From the NCBI RefSeq assembly GCF_022869825.1, contig NZ_CP094971.1, positions 1,675,501-1,739,500 of the forward strand: a stretch of 64,000 bases of DNA, given 5' to 3'. A program made the position numbers and the translations under genes. The notes under the pieces were generated by a model. The model saw nothing but the letters and a program-made list of their open reading frames with translations. It made no database searches and was not told the DNA's origin. Shown here in pieces: positions 35,932 to 45,147 of this stretch. The stretch's first letter is position 1. Every line of letters begins with the position of its first letter. The stretch comes from Clostridium sp. BJN0001. GTDB lineage: Bacteria; Bacillota; Clostridia; Clostridiales; Clostridiaceae.

Positions 35932-37019
35932 AAATAATCCTTTAACTTTTTACTTCTTGAAGGATGTCTGAGCTTTCGTAATGCTTTTGCTTCTATCTGT
36001 CTTATTCTTTCTCTTGTTACATTAAATTCTTTTCCTACTTCTTCAAGTGTTCTAGCTCTTCCATCATCTAATCCAAATCTTAATCTCAATACTTTTTCTT
36101 CTCTTGGAGTTAATGTGTCTAAAACATTTATAAGCTGTTCTTTAAGCATTGTAAATGCAGCAGCTTCAGCTGGTGCTGGTGCTTCATCATCTGGTATAAA
36201 ATCTCCCAAATGAGAATCTTCTTCCTCTCCTATAGGAGTTTCTAAAGATACTGGCTCTTGTGCAATTTTTTGTATTTCACGAACTTTATCTACTGGAAGG
36301 TCCATAATTTTTGATATTTCTTCTGGAAATGGATCTCTTCCAAGCTCTTGAAGAAGTTGACGTTGAACTCTTATAAGTTTATTTATTGTTTCAACCATAT
36401 GAACAGGTATTCTTATAGTTCTTGCCTGATCTGCTATGGCTCTTGTTATTGCTTGCCTTATCCACCATGTTGCATAAGTTGAAAATTTATATCCTTTTCT
36501 ATAATCAAACTTTTCTACTGCTTTTATAAGTCCTAAATTACCTTCTTGAATTAAATCTAAGAAAAGCATTCCTCTTCCAACATATCTTTTTGCAATACTT
36601 ACAACAAGTCTTAAATTAGCTTCTGCAAGTTTTTTCTTTGATCGTTCACTACCATCTTCTATTTCTTTAGCATATTTTATTTCCTCTTCAGATGATAATA
36701 ATGGCACTTTTCCTATTTCTTTAAGATACATTCTTACAGGATCATCTATCGCAACTCCTTCTGGCACAGAAAGATCAATTTCTTCCTCTTCTTGATGTTC
36801 CTGATTTTCACCCACTATTTCTACCTCGGCTGCTTCAAGTACTTCATAAATTTTTTCAATCTGCTCAGCAGTTAAATCTATATGATCAAGTGCTTCCATT
36901 ATTTCTTTATATGTTAAAGATCCTTGCTTCTTACCTTTACTAATTAGCTCTCTTATCATATTCATTTTTTTATTTTTATCCATTTTACTATTTGCTTTAG
37001 ATTTTGTTTTTTGTTCCAT
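35925..37019 (-). CDS. rpoD: RNA polymerase primary sigma factor SigA (RpoD)
   Basis: 364 aa housekeeping sigma factor. Region 1.1-like N-terminus ([25 protein letters not shown]), region 1.2 ([22 protein letters not shown]), region 2 with the -10 recognition helix ([54 protein letters not shown]), region 3 and region 4.2 ([41 protein letters not shown]). Follows dnaG by 38 bases, the usual dnaG-rpoD macromolecular synthesis pair. Confidence 0.98.
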   Translation of the reverse strand: MEQKTKSKANSKMDKNKKMNMIRELISKGKKQGSLTYKEIMEALDHIDLTAEQIEKIYEVLEAAEVEIVGENQEHQEEEEIDLSVPEGVAIDDPVRMYLKEIGKVPLLSSEEEIKYAKEIEDGSERSKKKLAEANLRLVVSIAKRYVGRGMLFLDLIQEGNLGLIKAVEKFDYRKGYKFSTYATWWIRQAITRAIADQARTIRIPVHMVETINKLIRVQRQLLQELGRDPFPEEISKIMDLPVDKVREIQKIAQEPVSLETPIGEEEDSHLGDFIPDDEAPAPAEAAAFTMLKEQLINVLDTLTPREEKVLRLRFGLDDGRARTLEEVGKEFNVTRERIRQIEAKALRKLRHPSRSKKLKDYLD

Positions 37020-37057
37020 TTACTTATATCCTCCTTCCGTTATAAACCAGATAACCT

Positions 37058-38821
37058 CTATAACTTTCTTCTTAGCTCAACAAGTTCTCTTGTAATTTCA
37101 ATCAAATCATCAATTTTCCCTTCTCTTTGCAGTTCTTTCTGCTTTTTTATCAAAGAATCTGCCTTTGATTTAATTTTATAATTATTAATTTCCTTTAGAA
37201 AATCAGATAAAAGCCTCTCAAAATCCTGTTCTTTATAATAAGTATCCTTTATCTTTACCCACTCTTTAGATGTTTCTATATCTGTACATCTATTTTCAAT
37301 ATATTTGTAAACATCATCTTCTTCACTTTTTAACGCCTTTTTTGCTAATTCAAAAATCTTTTGATGGATATTTGATATTAAAGTATTACCATATATTTTT
37401 CGAATTACAGACTCTGTATCTATTTTATGGTCTAAAATTAATTTTATTATTCCTCTTTCAGCTTTTATGTATGCTGGCTCTATATATAATTTTGTTCCAT
37501 AATATTCCTCTTTATTCATCGAATTATTACTTTTTAATTTTTTTTTCATAACCTGTGATAAAAGATCATAAAGTGCCTGTTCTTTTATAGATGTTTTTTC
37601 GGAGATTTTTTTAACATATACATCTTTTTCTACCGGATTTAAGTCAGCGAGTATTTCCGTAATTCTTTCTCCATATTTTATAAGGTCTCTGTCATTTTTA
37701 AGATTAAGATCATAAGATGCCTTATTAATTCTGTACTCAATTAAAGAGACTGCATTTTTAGCAAGTTTTAAGAATGCATCTCTTCCATTTTTTCTTACAA
37801 ACTCATCAGGATCTTTGCCCTCTGGTACTTTTAGGACTCTTACATCAAAACCAGAATTTCTTAAAATTTCAAGACCTCTAAGTGTTGCTTTTTGCCCTGC
37901 TGCATCAGCATCATATGAAATAATAACTTTTGAAACATATCTTTTTAAAAGCTTAGATTGGTTTTCTGTAAGTGCAGTTCCTAAAGAGGCTACTGAATTT
38001 GTTATGCCTGCCTGATGGAGTGAAATTAAATCCATATACCCTTCAACAATAATAATATAATCGTCTTTAAGTCCATTTTTTATTGAAAAATTAAGTCCAT
38101 ATAAATTAACGCCTTTATCAAATACTATTGTTTCTGGTGAATTTAAATATTTAGGTTTAGAATTATCAAATACTCTTCCACCAAACCCTATAACCTGACC
38201 TTTTACATTAAAAACTGGGAAAATAACTCTATCTCTAAATCGATCGTATATTGTTTTCTTTTCTGGATTATTAGAAATAACTCCCGACTCTATAAGAATG
38301 TCATTCTTATAGCCTTTTCTTCTCAAATAATTTAAAAGAGCATTAAAGCTCATTGGTGCATATCCGAGTCCAAATCGTCTTATAGTTTCCTCTCTTATGC
38401 CCCTATTCAAAAAATAATCTTTTGCTTTTTTAAATTTTTGAAGATTTCTAAAATAAAATCGTGCCGATTCAACATTAATTTTAAGAATTGTATTTTTCTT
38501 ATTTATAAGTTCTTTATCTTCTTTATATCCTAAATCAAATGATATTCCTACCTTGTCAGCAAGATATTTTAAAGCCTCAATAAAAGACATCTTTTTATAT
38601 TTCATTATAAATGTAATAACATTTCCAGCTTCACCACACGAAAAACATTTATAAATCTGTTTATCTTCCGAAACGCTTAAAGATGGGCTTTTGTCATTAT
38701 GAAATGGACATAATCCAAAATAATTTTTCCCTGTCTTTTTAAGATGTATATCTTCCGAAATAATATCAACTATATTATTTTGTTCTTTGATTTGTTCTAT
38801 TAATTCTTCTGGTATTTGCAA
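37058..38821 (-). CDS. dnaG: DNA primase DnaG
   Basis: 587 aa primase that makes RNA primers for replication. The CHC2 zinc finger uses C38, H41, C59 and C62 (CPFHNDKSPS ... KCFSC); the toprim domain has IIVEGYMDLISLHQAG and VIISYDADAAGQKATLRG; the C-terminal helicase-binding domain is present. The start is TTG (38819-38821) with a perfect GGAGGTGA seven bases upstream. A 7-base Spo0A-box match lies 45 bases upstream. Confidence 0.96.
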   Translation of the reverse strand: MQIPEELIEQIKEQNNIVDIISEDIHLKKTGKNYFGLCPFHNDKSPSLSVSEDKQIYKCFSCGEAGNVITFIMKYKKMSFIEALKYLADKVGISFDLGYKEDKELINKKNTILKINVESARFYFRNLQKFKKAKDYFLNRGIREETIRRFGLGYAPMSFNALLNYLRRKGYKNDILIESGVISNNPEKKTIYDRFRDRVIFPVFNVKGQVIGFGGRVFDNSKPKYLNSPETIVFDKGVNLYGLNFSIKNGLKDDYIIIVEGYMDLISLHQAGITNSVASLGTALTENQSKLLKRYVSKVIISYDADAAGQKATLRGLEILRNSGFDVRVLKVPEGKDPDEFVRKNGRDAFLKLAKNAVSLIEYRINKASYDLNLKNDRDLIKYGERITEILADLNPVEKDVYVKKISEKTSIKEQALYDLLSQVMKKKLKSNNSMNKEEYYGTKLYIEPAYIKAERGIIKLILDHKIDTESVIRKIYGNTLISNIHQKIFELAKKALKSEEDDVYKYIENRCTDIETSKEWVKIKDTYYKEQDFERLLSDFLKEINNYKIKSKADSLIKKQKELQREGKIDDLIEITRELVELRRKL

Positions 38822-39154
38822 GGAGTCACCTCCCTCACAATTTTTTTAGCAACAGATATATATTATTCGACATTTTTTCTTATTTCCTCTTTTTTATTTT
38901 TTTCTGCATAATGTATTTATTCTCTTTTTTATTTTAAAATCCTTTTTTATTTTAAGTTTATGTAAAAAAATATTATGCTTAAACTTTTTTATACAAATTA
39001 TTAACATTTCTCTTTATTAATGTATACCCTAAAAAAATATTTTTAAACATACTTTATAAAATGCGCCTTTGTAATTATAGTCATTTTCTTTACTTTTTAT
39101 GTATATTTAAAATATTATAATAATATTATTAATATGAATTAATTTTATGGATAA
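38822..39154. other. Divergent intergenic region between dnaG and the cotS-like gene
   Basis: 333 bases of very AT-rich DNA with no ORF. It holds the dnaG RBS, a TGTCGAA heptamer on the minus strand (38866-38872), and AT-rich TATAAT-like sequence before the plus-strand gene (39114-39122). I could not assign firm promoters. Confidence 0.5.
38866..38872 (-). promoter_or_regulatory. Candidate Spo0A box upstream of dnaG
   Basis: Exact TGTCGAA, the 0A-box consensus, about 45 bases before the dnaG TTG. Directly downstream is TAATATATAT, a possible -10 region, so Spo0A bound here would overlap the promoter. In AT-rich DNA this heptamer is uncommon, but a single hit is weak evidence. Confidence 0.35.
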
Positions 39155-40210
39155 ATGTATATGGATAATGCTTTTCTTAATTCAGATATAATAAATAATA
39201 TCTTAAAAGACTATGGAATAATTAATAGCAAAATATCAGTAATAAAATTTAAAAATACTGATAAGCAGAGAATAATTTATAAAATTAGTGATGAACAAAA
39301 GAATAAAGTATACTGTTTAAAAAAAGTTTATTATGGACTTCCTGACCTTCTATATGTATATTCAGCTTGTGAATGGCTTAATAAAAATAAATTCAGAGTT
39401 CCTGTTTTTATAAAGCAATGTAATAACAGACGATTTGTAAATTATAACAATATGTACTTTTTCTTAACTGAATGGTTTAGTGGTTCAAAATGTTCGTTTG
39501 ATAACTTTACTCATATAATAATATCGTCAAAAACCCTTGCCAAAATTCATAAAATGTCTAAAAACTTTTCTGCAATCAAAGGAAGTTCAGAAAGAAATGG
39601 TTTTGAAAATGTTTATATTTCATCTTTAAAGCATTTTTCTGATTTAAAAAAGGCCCTCTCTATTTCAAAAGAAAATGCTGGACTATTTTCTGAATCATAT
39701 AAAAAATCTTACAAAATCAATGAAACGTTAGCAATGCTTTCAGTTAAAATAGCATCAACTATTAATTTTAATAATCTTTCATCTTCACTATGTCATGGGG
39801 ATTATGTAAATAAAAACATTCTTTTTCCAAAAGACTTGAATCCGTGTATTATAGATTTTGACAAATGTAAAAAAGATTACTGTTCAAAAGATCTAGGATA
39901 TTTTATGAGAAGACTTTTAAGGCGTGACAAATCGTTATGGGATCCTCTTCTTGCATTTGAAACAATCATTGCATATACAGATATAAACATACTAAACTCA
40001 GATGATCTAAAATATCTTATATCATATTTAGCTTTTCCACAAAAATTTTGGAGAATAACTAAAAATTTTTACGCAAATAAAAGTGATATTGAAGAAACAA
40101 GAGCTGCTGCATATATTCTAGAGGAATCTTTCAAAGCTAAAAAAGCTATAGAATTTATTGTTTCCATAATAACATTAATTAAAAATGAATATAACATATC
40201 TATATTATAA
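39155..40210 (+). CDS. CotS-family spore coat protein / APH-like kinase fold
   Basis: The only plus-strand gene. 351 aa with the aminoglycoside phosphotransferase fold of the CotS/YutH spore coat family: nucleotide-binding N lobe, catalytic loop LCHGDYVNKNILF (HGDxxxxN) and metal motif CIIDFDKCKKDY. A C-terminal helical region ending KFWRITKNFYANKSDIEETRAA follows the CotS pattern. The kinase residues look intact, though CotS activity is unproven. Start may be ATG 39155 or ATG 39161 (GGAT 8 bases before the latter). Probably expressed in the mother cell, but I could not identify a SigE or SigK promoter. Confidence 0.75.
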   Translation: MYMDNAFLNSDIINNILKDYGIINSKISVIKFKNTDKQRIIYKISDEQKNKVYCLKKVYYGLPDLLYVYSACEWLNKNKFRVPVFIKQCNNRRFVNYNNMYFFLTEWFSGSKCSFDNFTHIIISSKTLAKIHKMSKNFSAIKGSSERNGFENVYISSLKHFSDLKKALSISKENAGLFSESYKKSYKINETLAMLSVKIASTINFNNLSSSLCHGDYVNKNILFPKDLNPCIIDFDKCKKDYCSKDLGYFMRRLLRRDKSLWDPLLAFETIIAYTDINILNSDDLKYLISYLAFPQKFWRITKNFYANKSDIEETRAAAYILEESFKAKKAIEFIVSIITLIKNEYNISIL

Positions 40211-40213
40211 AAT

Positions 40214-40256
40214 ATAAGGCAGATGACAATTAAAAATTGTCATCTGCCTTATTTTA
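40214..40256. terminator. Bidirectional terminator between the cotS-like gene and ppdK
   Basis: 18-bp perfect inverted repeat ATAAGGCAGATGACAATT / AATTGTCATCTGCCTTAT with a 3-base loop, followed by TTTT on the plus strand and by A/T-rich sequence on the minus strand. Serves two converging genes. Confidence 0.92.
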
Positions 40257-40278
40257 ATAAAATCTTAAATAAAAAATT

Positions 40279-42906
40279 CTATCTTTTATTTTTAACCTGT
40301 GCTTGTGCAGCTGCAAGTCTTGCAAGTGGAACTCTAAATGGTGAACATGATACATAATCAAGTCCTATATTGTGACAGAACTCAATTGATGATGGATCTC
40401 CACCATGTTCTCCACATATTCCAAGATGAATATCAGGTCTTACGCTTCTTCCTTTTTTAGATGCAATCTTAATAAGTTCTCCAACACCTATCTGATCAAG
40501 CTTTGCAAATGGATCCTGTTCATAAATTTTCTTATCATAATATGAAGCTAGGAACTTAGCAGCATCATCTCTTGAGAATCCAAATGTCATCTGAGTTAAA
40601 TCATTAGTACCAAATGAGAAAAATTCTGCTTCTTCTGCAATCTTATCTGCAGTAATTGCTGCTCTTGGTATTTCTATCATAGTACCAATCTTATATTTCA
40701 TATCCGAATTCTTTTCTTTCTTAACTTTCTCAATTGTTTCTACAATAATTTCCTTAACATATCTTAATTCTTTAATCTCACCAACTAAAGGAATCATTAT
40801 TTCTGGAACTATATCATAGCCTTTTTCTTCTTTAATTTCAATAGCTGCTTCCATAATGGCTCTTGTCTGCATCTGTGCAATTTCAGGATAAGTTACAGCA
40901 AGTCTACAGCCTCTATGACCCATCATAGGATTAAATTCATGAAGTTCAGCAACTGTAGCTTTAAGTTCTGCAAAACTTATATTCATTTCCTCTGAAAGTG
41001 CTTTTATATCTTCATCTTCAGATGGTAAAAATTCATGTAATGGTGGATCAAGAAGTCTTATAGTTACAGGTTTTCCTTCAAGTGCCTCATATATACCTTT
41101 AAAGTCACTCTTTTGCATTGGAAGAATCTTTTCTAATGCTTTCTTTCTATGATCCTCATCTTTTGATACAATCATTTCTCTTACAGCTTTTATTCTGTCT
41201 TCTGCAAAGAACATATGCTCTGTTCTGCAAAGTCCTACACCTTCAGCTCCAAATTCTACTGCCTGTTTTGCATCTCTTGGAGTATCTGCATTAGTTCTAA
41301 CTTTTAACTTCCTAATTTCATCAGCCCATTTCATAAATGTTGCAAAATTTCCTGTGATTTCAGGAGTAACAGTCTTTATCTTTTCTCCATATACATTTCC
41401 TGTAGTTCCATCTATTGAAATTGAATCTTCACAGCTATAAGTCTTTCCCTCAACTGTAACTGTTTTACTCTTTTCATCTACTCTTATACTTCCACATCCT
41501 GCTACACAGCAAGTTCCCATACCTCTTGCTACAACTGCTGCATGAGATGTCATACCTCCTCTTACAGTCAAAATACCTTTTGCTGCAATCATTCCTTCGA
41601 TATCTTCTGGTGAAGTTTCAAGTCTTACAAGAACAACATCCTCTCCAAGAGATGCCCTCTCTTTAGCTTCATCAGCTGTGAATGCTATTTTACCACATGC
41701 AGCCCCTGGTGATGCAGGAAGTCCTGTTGCTATTGGCTTTGCTTTCTTTAAATCTTCAGTATAGAATGCTGGATGTAATAATGTATCAAGTTGTTTAGGC
41801 TCAACTTTTAGTATTGCTTCTTCTTCAGTTAACATACCTTCTGCAACTAAATCAACCGCAATCTTAAGTGCAGCCTGAGCTGTTCTTTTTCCATTTCTTG
41901 TTTGCAAGAAATATAATTTTCCTTCTTCAATAGTTATTTCCATATCCTGCATATCTTTATAATGAGATTCAAGTTTATTAATTATATCAAGAAGTTCATT
42001 ATAAATTTCTTGATTCTGTTCTTCAAGTTTTCTTATTGGAAGTGGTGTTCTTATTCCTGCAACAACGTCTTCACCTTGTGCATTCATTAAATATTCACCA
42101 AAAATTCCTTTTTCTCCTGTTGCTGGATTTCTTGAGAATACAACACCAGTTCCTGAAGTCTCTCCTTTATTACCAAATACCATTTGTTGTACGTTTACTG
42201 CAGTACCCCACTCACTTGGTATATCATTTAATCTTCTATAAACAATTGCTCTTGGATTTTCCCATGAACTAAATACTGCTTTAATAGCTTCAATTAACTG
42301 TGCTTTAGGTTCTTGAGGGAAATCTTCTTTCTTTTCTTTCTTATAAATCTCTTTAAATTTTGATGCAAGTTCTTTTAAATCGTTTGCATCAAGCTCAGTA
42401 TCGTATTTAACGCCTCTTTTAGATTTCATCTTATCTATTTCATCTTCAAATAATCTTTTTTCAATGCCCATTACAACATCTGAAAACATCTGAATAAATC
42501 TTCTATATGAATCATAAGCAAATCTTAGATTATTAGTAAGTTTAGCTAAAGCTTCAACTGCTACATCATTTAATCCTAAGTTTAAGATTGTATCCATCAT
42601 GCCAGGCATAGAAACTCTTGCTCCTGATCTTACGGATACTAATAATGGATTAGCATTATCTCCAAATTTTTTGCCTACCTGCTCTTCTAAAGTTGCTAAA
42701 TTTTTATAAATTTCATTTAAAATATCGTCTGAAATTTTTTTGCCATCCTCATGATATCTTGTGCAAGCTTCAGTAGTAACAGTAAAACCATATGGTACGG
42801 GAATATTAAGGTTTGTCATTTCTGCCAAATTAGCGCCCTTACCACCCAATAAATTTCTCATATTAGCATTACCTTCCTTAAAAAGGTATACATACTTGTT
42901 TGCCAT
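40279..42906 (-). CDS. ppdK: Pyruvate phosphate dikinase PpdK
   Basis: 875 aa enzyme that interconverts pyruvate, ATP and phosphate with PEP, AMP and pyrophosphate; in clostridia it can stand in for pyruvate kinase or work in gluconeogenesis. ATP-grasp N domain (LLGGKGANLAEMTNLNIPVPYGFTVTTEAC), phosphohistidine domain with the swivelling histidine in LTVRGGMTSHAAVVARGMG, and the PEP/pyruvate TIM barrel (GTMIEIPRAAITADKIAEEAEFFSFGTNDLTQMTFGFSRDD; GICGEHGGDPSSIEF). ATG at 42906 (MANKYVYLF) follows GGAG by 8 bases. Located 68 bases after a CcpN-like regulator. Confidence 0.97.
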   Translation of the reverse strand: MANKYVYLFKEGNANMRNLLGGKGANLAEMTNLNIPVPYGFTVTTEACTRYHEDGKKISDDILNEIYKNLATLEEQVGKKFGDNANPLLVSVRSGARVSMPGMMDTILNLGLNDVAVEALAKLTNNLRFAYDSYRRFIQMFSDVVMGIEKRLFEDEIDKMKSKRGVKYDTELDANDLKELASKFKEIYKKEKKEDFPQEPKAQLIEAIKAVFSSWENPRAIVYRRLNDIPSEWGTAVNVQQMVFGNKGETSGTGVVFSRNPATGEKGIFGEYLMNAQGEDVVAGIRTPLPIRKLEEQNQEIYNELLDIINKLESHYKDMQDMEITIEEGKLYFLQTRNGKRTAQAALKIAVDLVAEGMLTEEEAILKVEPKQLDTLLHPAFYTEDLKKAKPIATGLPASPGAACGKIAFTADEAKERASLGEDVVLVRLETSPEDIEGMIAAKGILTVRGGMTSHAAVVARGMGTCCVAGCGSIRVDEKSKTVTVEGKTYSCEDSISIDGTTGNVYGEKIKTVTPEITGNFATFMKWADEIRKLKVRTNADTPRDAKQAVEFGAEGVGLCRTEHMFFAEDRIKAVREMIVSKDEDHRKKALEKILPMQKSDFKGIYEALEGKPVTIRLLDPPLHEFLPSEDEDIKALSEEMNISFAELKATVAELHEFNPMMGHRGCRLAVTYPEIAQMQTRAIMEAAIEIKEEKGYDIVPEIMIPLVGEIKELRYVKEIIVETIEKVKKEKNSDMKYKIGTMIEIPRAAITADKIAEEAEFFSFGTNDLTQMTFGFSRDDAAKFLASYYDKKIYEQDPFAKLDQIGVGELIKIASKKGRSVRPDIHLGICGEHGGDPSSIEFCHNIGLDYVSCSPFRVPLARLAAAQAQVKNKR

Positions 42907-42974
42907 TTTCAATACTCCTCCATTCACATAACACGTTTCTTAATGCATTTAAATTTGGAATATATTAAATATTA

Positions 42975-43610
42975 TCACTTTTTCTGTCCTATCTTTACAA
43001 ATAATTTAGTAATATTAGTTTTGGACACTTTACCTATAACCTTTACCTTCTCTTTATTATCTTTTGTCTCAAGTTTTTCAACTACAGGTATACTATCTAT
43101 TTCATGTTCAATTATTTTTTTGGCTAAGTCATATGCACTATCATCTTTTTTTGCACAAATTATATTTGGCATTCTTGTCATTATTACACCAACTGGAACT
43201 CTATGAATATCTGTTCCTCCTATTGATATTTTAAGAAAATCTTTTCTTGATACTGCACCTGTCAACGTCCCATCATTCTCAATAAACAGTGTTCCAACAT
43301 CATTTAAGAACAAATAAACAATCGCATCATATACTGTAGTATCTTCTGAAACTGTTACAGGTCTTGACATTATCTCTGAAACCTTTATTTTAGTAATATC
43401 TCTATAGATAAAATCATTGAATGTACTACCTACATAAACATAACCCACTTTAGGTCTTGCATCTAACATATCTATCATAGTAAGTACTGCTAAATCTGCT
43501 CTTATTGCTGCTCTTGTAACTCCAAGCTTTTCTGCAAGGATTTCACTTGTTATAGGCTGATTCTCTTTTACTAAACAGATTATTTCTTCTTGTCTAGGTG
43601 ATAATTTCAA
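42975..43610 (-). CDS. CcpN-like HTH-CBS transcriptional regulator
   Basis: 211 aa regulator with an N-terminal winged helix (LSPRQEEIICLVKENQPITSEILAEKLGVTRAAIRADLAVL) and two CBS domains (VSEIMSRPVTVSEDTTVYDAIVYLFLNDVGTLFIEND and VGVIMTRMPNIICAKKDDSAYDLAKKIIEHEIDSIPVVE) that bind adenine nucleotides. Bacillus CcpN represses gluconeogenic genes and lies next to a PPDK regulatory protein; here it is next to ppdK, so it probably controls it by ATP/ADP level. The family is sometimes called YqzB. Confidence 0.88.
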   Translation of the reverse strand: MKLSPRQEEIICLVKENQPITSEILAEKLGVTRAAIRADLAVLTMIDMLDARPKVGYVYVGSTFNDFIYRDITKIKVSEIMSRPVTVSEDTTVYDAIVYLFLNDVGTLFIENDGTLTGAVSRKDFLKISIGGTDIHRVPVGVIMTRMPNIICAKKDDSAYDLAKKIIEHEIDSIPVVEKLETKDNKEKVKVIGKVSKTNITKLFVKIGQKK

Positions 43611-43754
43611 ATTTATCCCTCTTTCTATACATACAAGAAATATTTTATATTATTATTTCTTCCCTTCTATTATATCAGAAAATCAATAATTTACTATACT
43701 AAATTTTCAGAAAAATCAAAAATTTAGTGATATTCCCTGTTTATCATTTTCATT

Positions 43755-44387
43755 TTATTTCTCATCGTTATCGTTTTTTTTATCATCATCAAAGTTTACT
43801 GTATAACTATAAATTGTCTCATCGCCTGTATATACATTTTCTTTTACATTTTTCTTTTCTGTATTTTTAGCGTTAAATTCATCAACTTTTCCTTTTATAT
43901 TTTCCTTTATTCCTGAAGCCATATCTTTAACATCATCAGCTACTTTTTTTATATATTTATTCACTACTTCAGTTGTTCCATCACATTTTGTAATCTCTAT
44001 TGTAACCTTTGTTGTAACTGCTGCAATTATAAGTGCTGCAAGAATCTGAGGAATCATAACTGCAATTACTCCTGCTGCAACTCCTGCATTTACTGGAATA
44101 TTAACTATTACTTTTTCATCTTTTTTTATTTTTATTCTTGATATATTTCCTTTTTCAATAAGATCTTTTAAATATTCTTTAAGTTCTTTTACTGACATCT
44201 CTTTCTTTTCTTTACTTCCATCACATTCTGAACTTATAGAAACTTTTTCAGGCTCATTTTTTTCAAGATAAACAATTGCATCAACAACATTTCCATCACA
44301 AACTTCAAGAGCATTTTTAGCCTCTTCATAAGTTACGTTTATTCTATTTCTTACTAAGTCAACTTTTTCAAGTGTAATTTTTTCCAT
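43755..44387 (-). CDS. DUF4342 domain protein with UBA-like N-terminus
   Basis: 210 aa. The N-terminus (LEKVDLVRNRINVTYEEAKNALEVCDGNVVDAIVYLEKNE) is a UBA/TS-N-type three-helix module like that of elongation factor Ts. The middle (KIKKDEKVIVNIPVNAGVAAGVIAVMIPQILAALIIAAVTTKVTIEI) is the DUF4342 domain with one hydrophobic stretch near residues 105-130, perhaps a membrane segment. The C-terminal 60 residues are charged and low-complexity. Function not known; it overlaps no gene and follows recO by 6 bases, so it is co-transcribed. Confidence 0.8.
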   Translation of the reverse strand: MEKITLEKVDLVRNRINVTYEEAKNALEVCDGNVVDAIVYLEKNEPEKVSISSECDGSKEKKEMSVKELKEYLKDLIEKGNISRIKIKKDEKVIVNIPVNAGVAAGVIAVMIPQILAALIIAAVTTKVTIEITKCDGTTEVVNKYIKKVADDVKDMASGIKENIKGKVDEFNAKNTEKKNVKENVYTGDETIYSYTVNFDDDKKNDNDEK

Positions 44388-44393
44388 AAATAA

Positions 44394-45134
44394 TCACTCC
44401 TTTATATAATTAAGCATTTCAAGACTTTTTGGTTTTCTTGAATAATTGTTTTTTATAAGATATGTAGTTACTTTTTCAAGTTCAGTTTTAATTTCTTTAG
44501 ATAGATTTAATCTATATAATTTATTCATACTAAACTTATTTAAAAATTTTAATGCATTATACGCAGCTCTAGATACGTGTATACCATTTATTCTTGTGCA
44601 ATCTTTGCATACTCCTCCAAAAAACTCTAAGCTTATATAATCTGTCGTATTTATCTTCTTACCACATTTTACACAATTATCTAAAGAAAGGTTATATCCT
44701 GTAGCTTTTAATATTCTTATTTCAAAAGTTCTTATCAAAAGTTCATAGTCAATTGCATCTGTATTTAATAAGTATAGTGCACTAATAAGTTCTTTAAATA
44801 TATATTGATTTGTTTCCTCATCATTTATACATATATCTATAAGTTCACAAAGATAAGATGAATATATAAGCTTATTAAAATTTTCTAAAAGAGTTTGAAA
44901 TGAATTTATGATTTTGCCTTCTTGAAGAGTATATAAGTTTCTGCCTTTATAAAACATATAATTACCATAACATAATGGAAGTGTTATTGAAAGGAACCTA
45001 CTTCTACTCTTTTTAGCACCTTTAACTACCGCTGTAATTTTTCCATACTTTTCAGAATAAAACCAGACTAATTTATCATTTTCTCTATAATCTCTTGTTT
45101 TTATTACTACAGCTCTTGTTTCAACTACTGCCAG
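44394..45134 (-). CDS. recO: DNA repair protein RecO, apparent CTG start
   Basis: 246 aa recombination mediator that loads RecA with RecR. The zinc site is CVKCGKKI ... GGVCKDC. The first ATG in frame (44957) would delete the whole OB fold. Translating further upstream gives VVETRAVVIKTRDYRENDKLVWFYSEKYGKI, a classic RecO N-terminus with no frameshift; the only start that fits is CTG at 45132-45134, right after an in-frame TAG and 10 bases after GGAG. This gives MAVVETRAVV, the same length as clostridial RecO proteins as I remember them. Not a pseudogene on present evidence. 13 bases after era. Confidence 0.88.
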   Translation of the reverse strand: MAVVETRAVVIKTRDYRENDKLVWFYSEKYGKITAVVKGAKKSRSRFLSITLPLCYGNYMFYKGRNLYTLQEGKIINSFQTLLENFNKLIYSSYLCELIDICINDEETNQYIFKELISALYLLNTDAIDYELLIRTFEIRILKATGYNLSLDNCVKCGKKINTTDYISLEFFGGVCKDCTRINGIHVSRAAYNALKFLNKFSMNKLYRLNLSKEIKTELEKVTTYLIKNNYSRKPKSLEMLNYIKE

Positions 45135-45147
45135 CTAAAACCATCTC

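Noticed and set aside
44394..44957. recO as a truncated or pseudogene with ATG start at 44957
   Set aside because: The missing N-terminal domain is present in the same frame upstream without stop or shift, so it is a start-codon matter, not a truncation.
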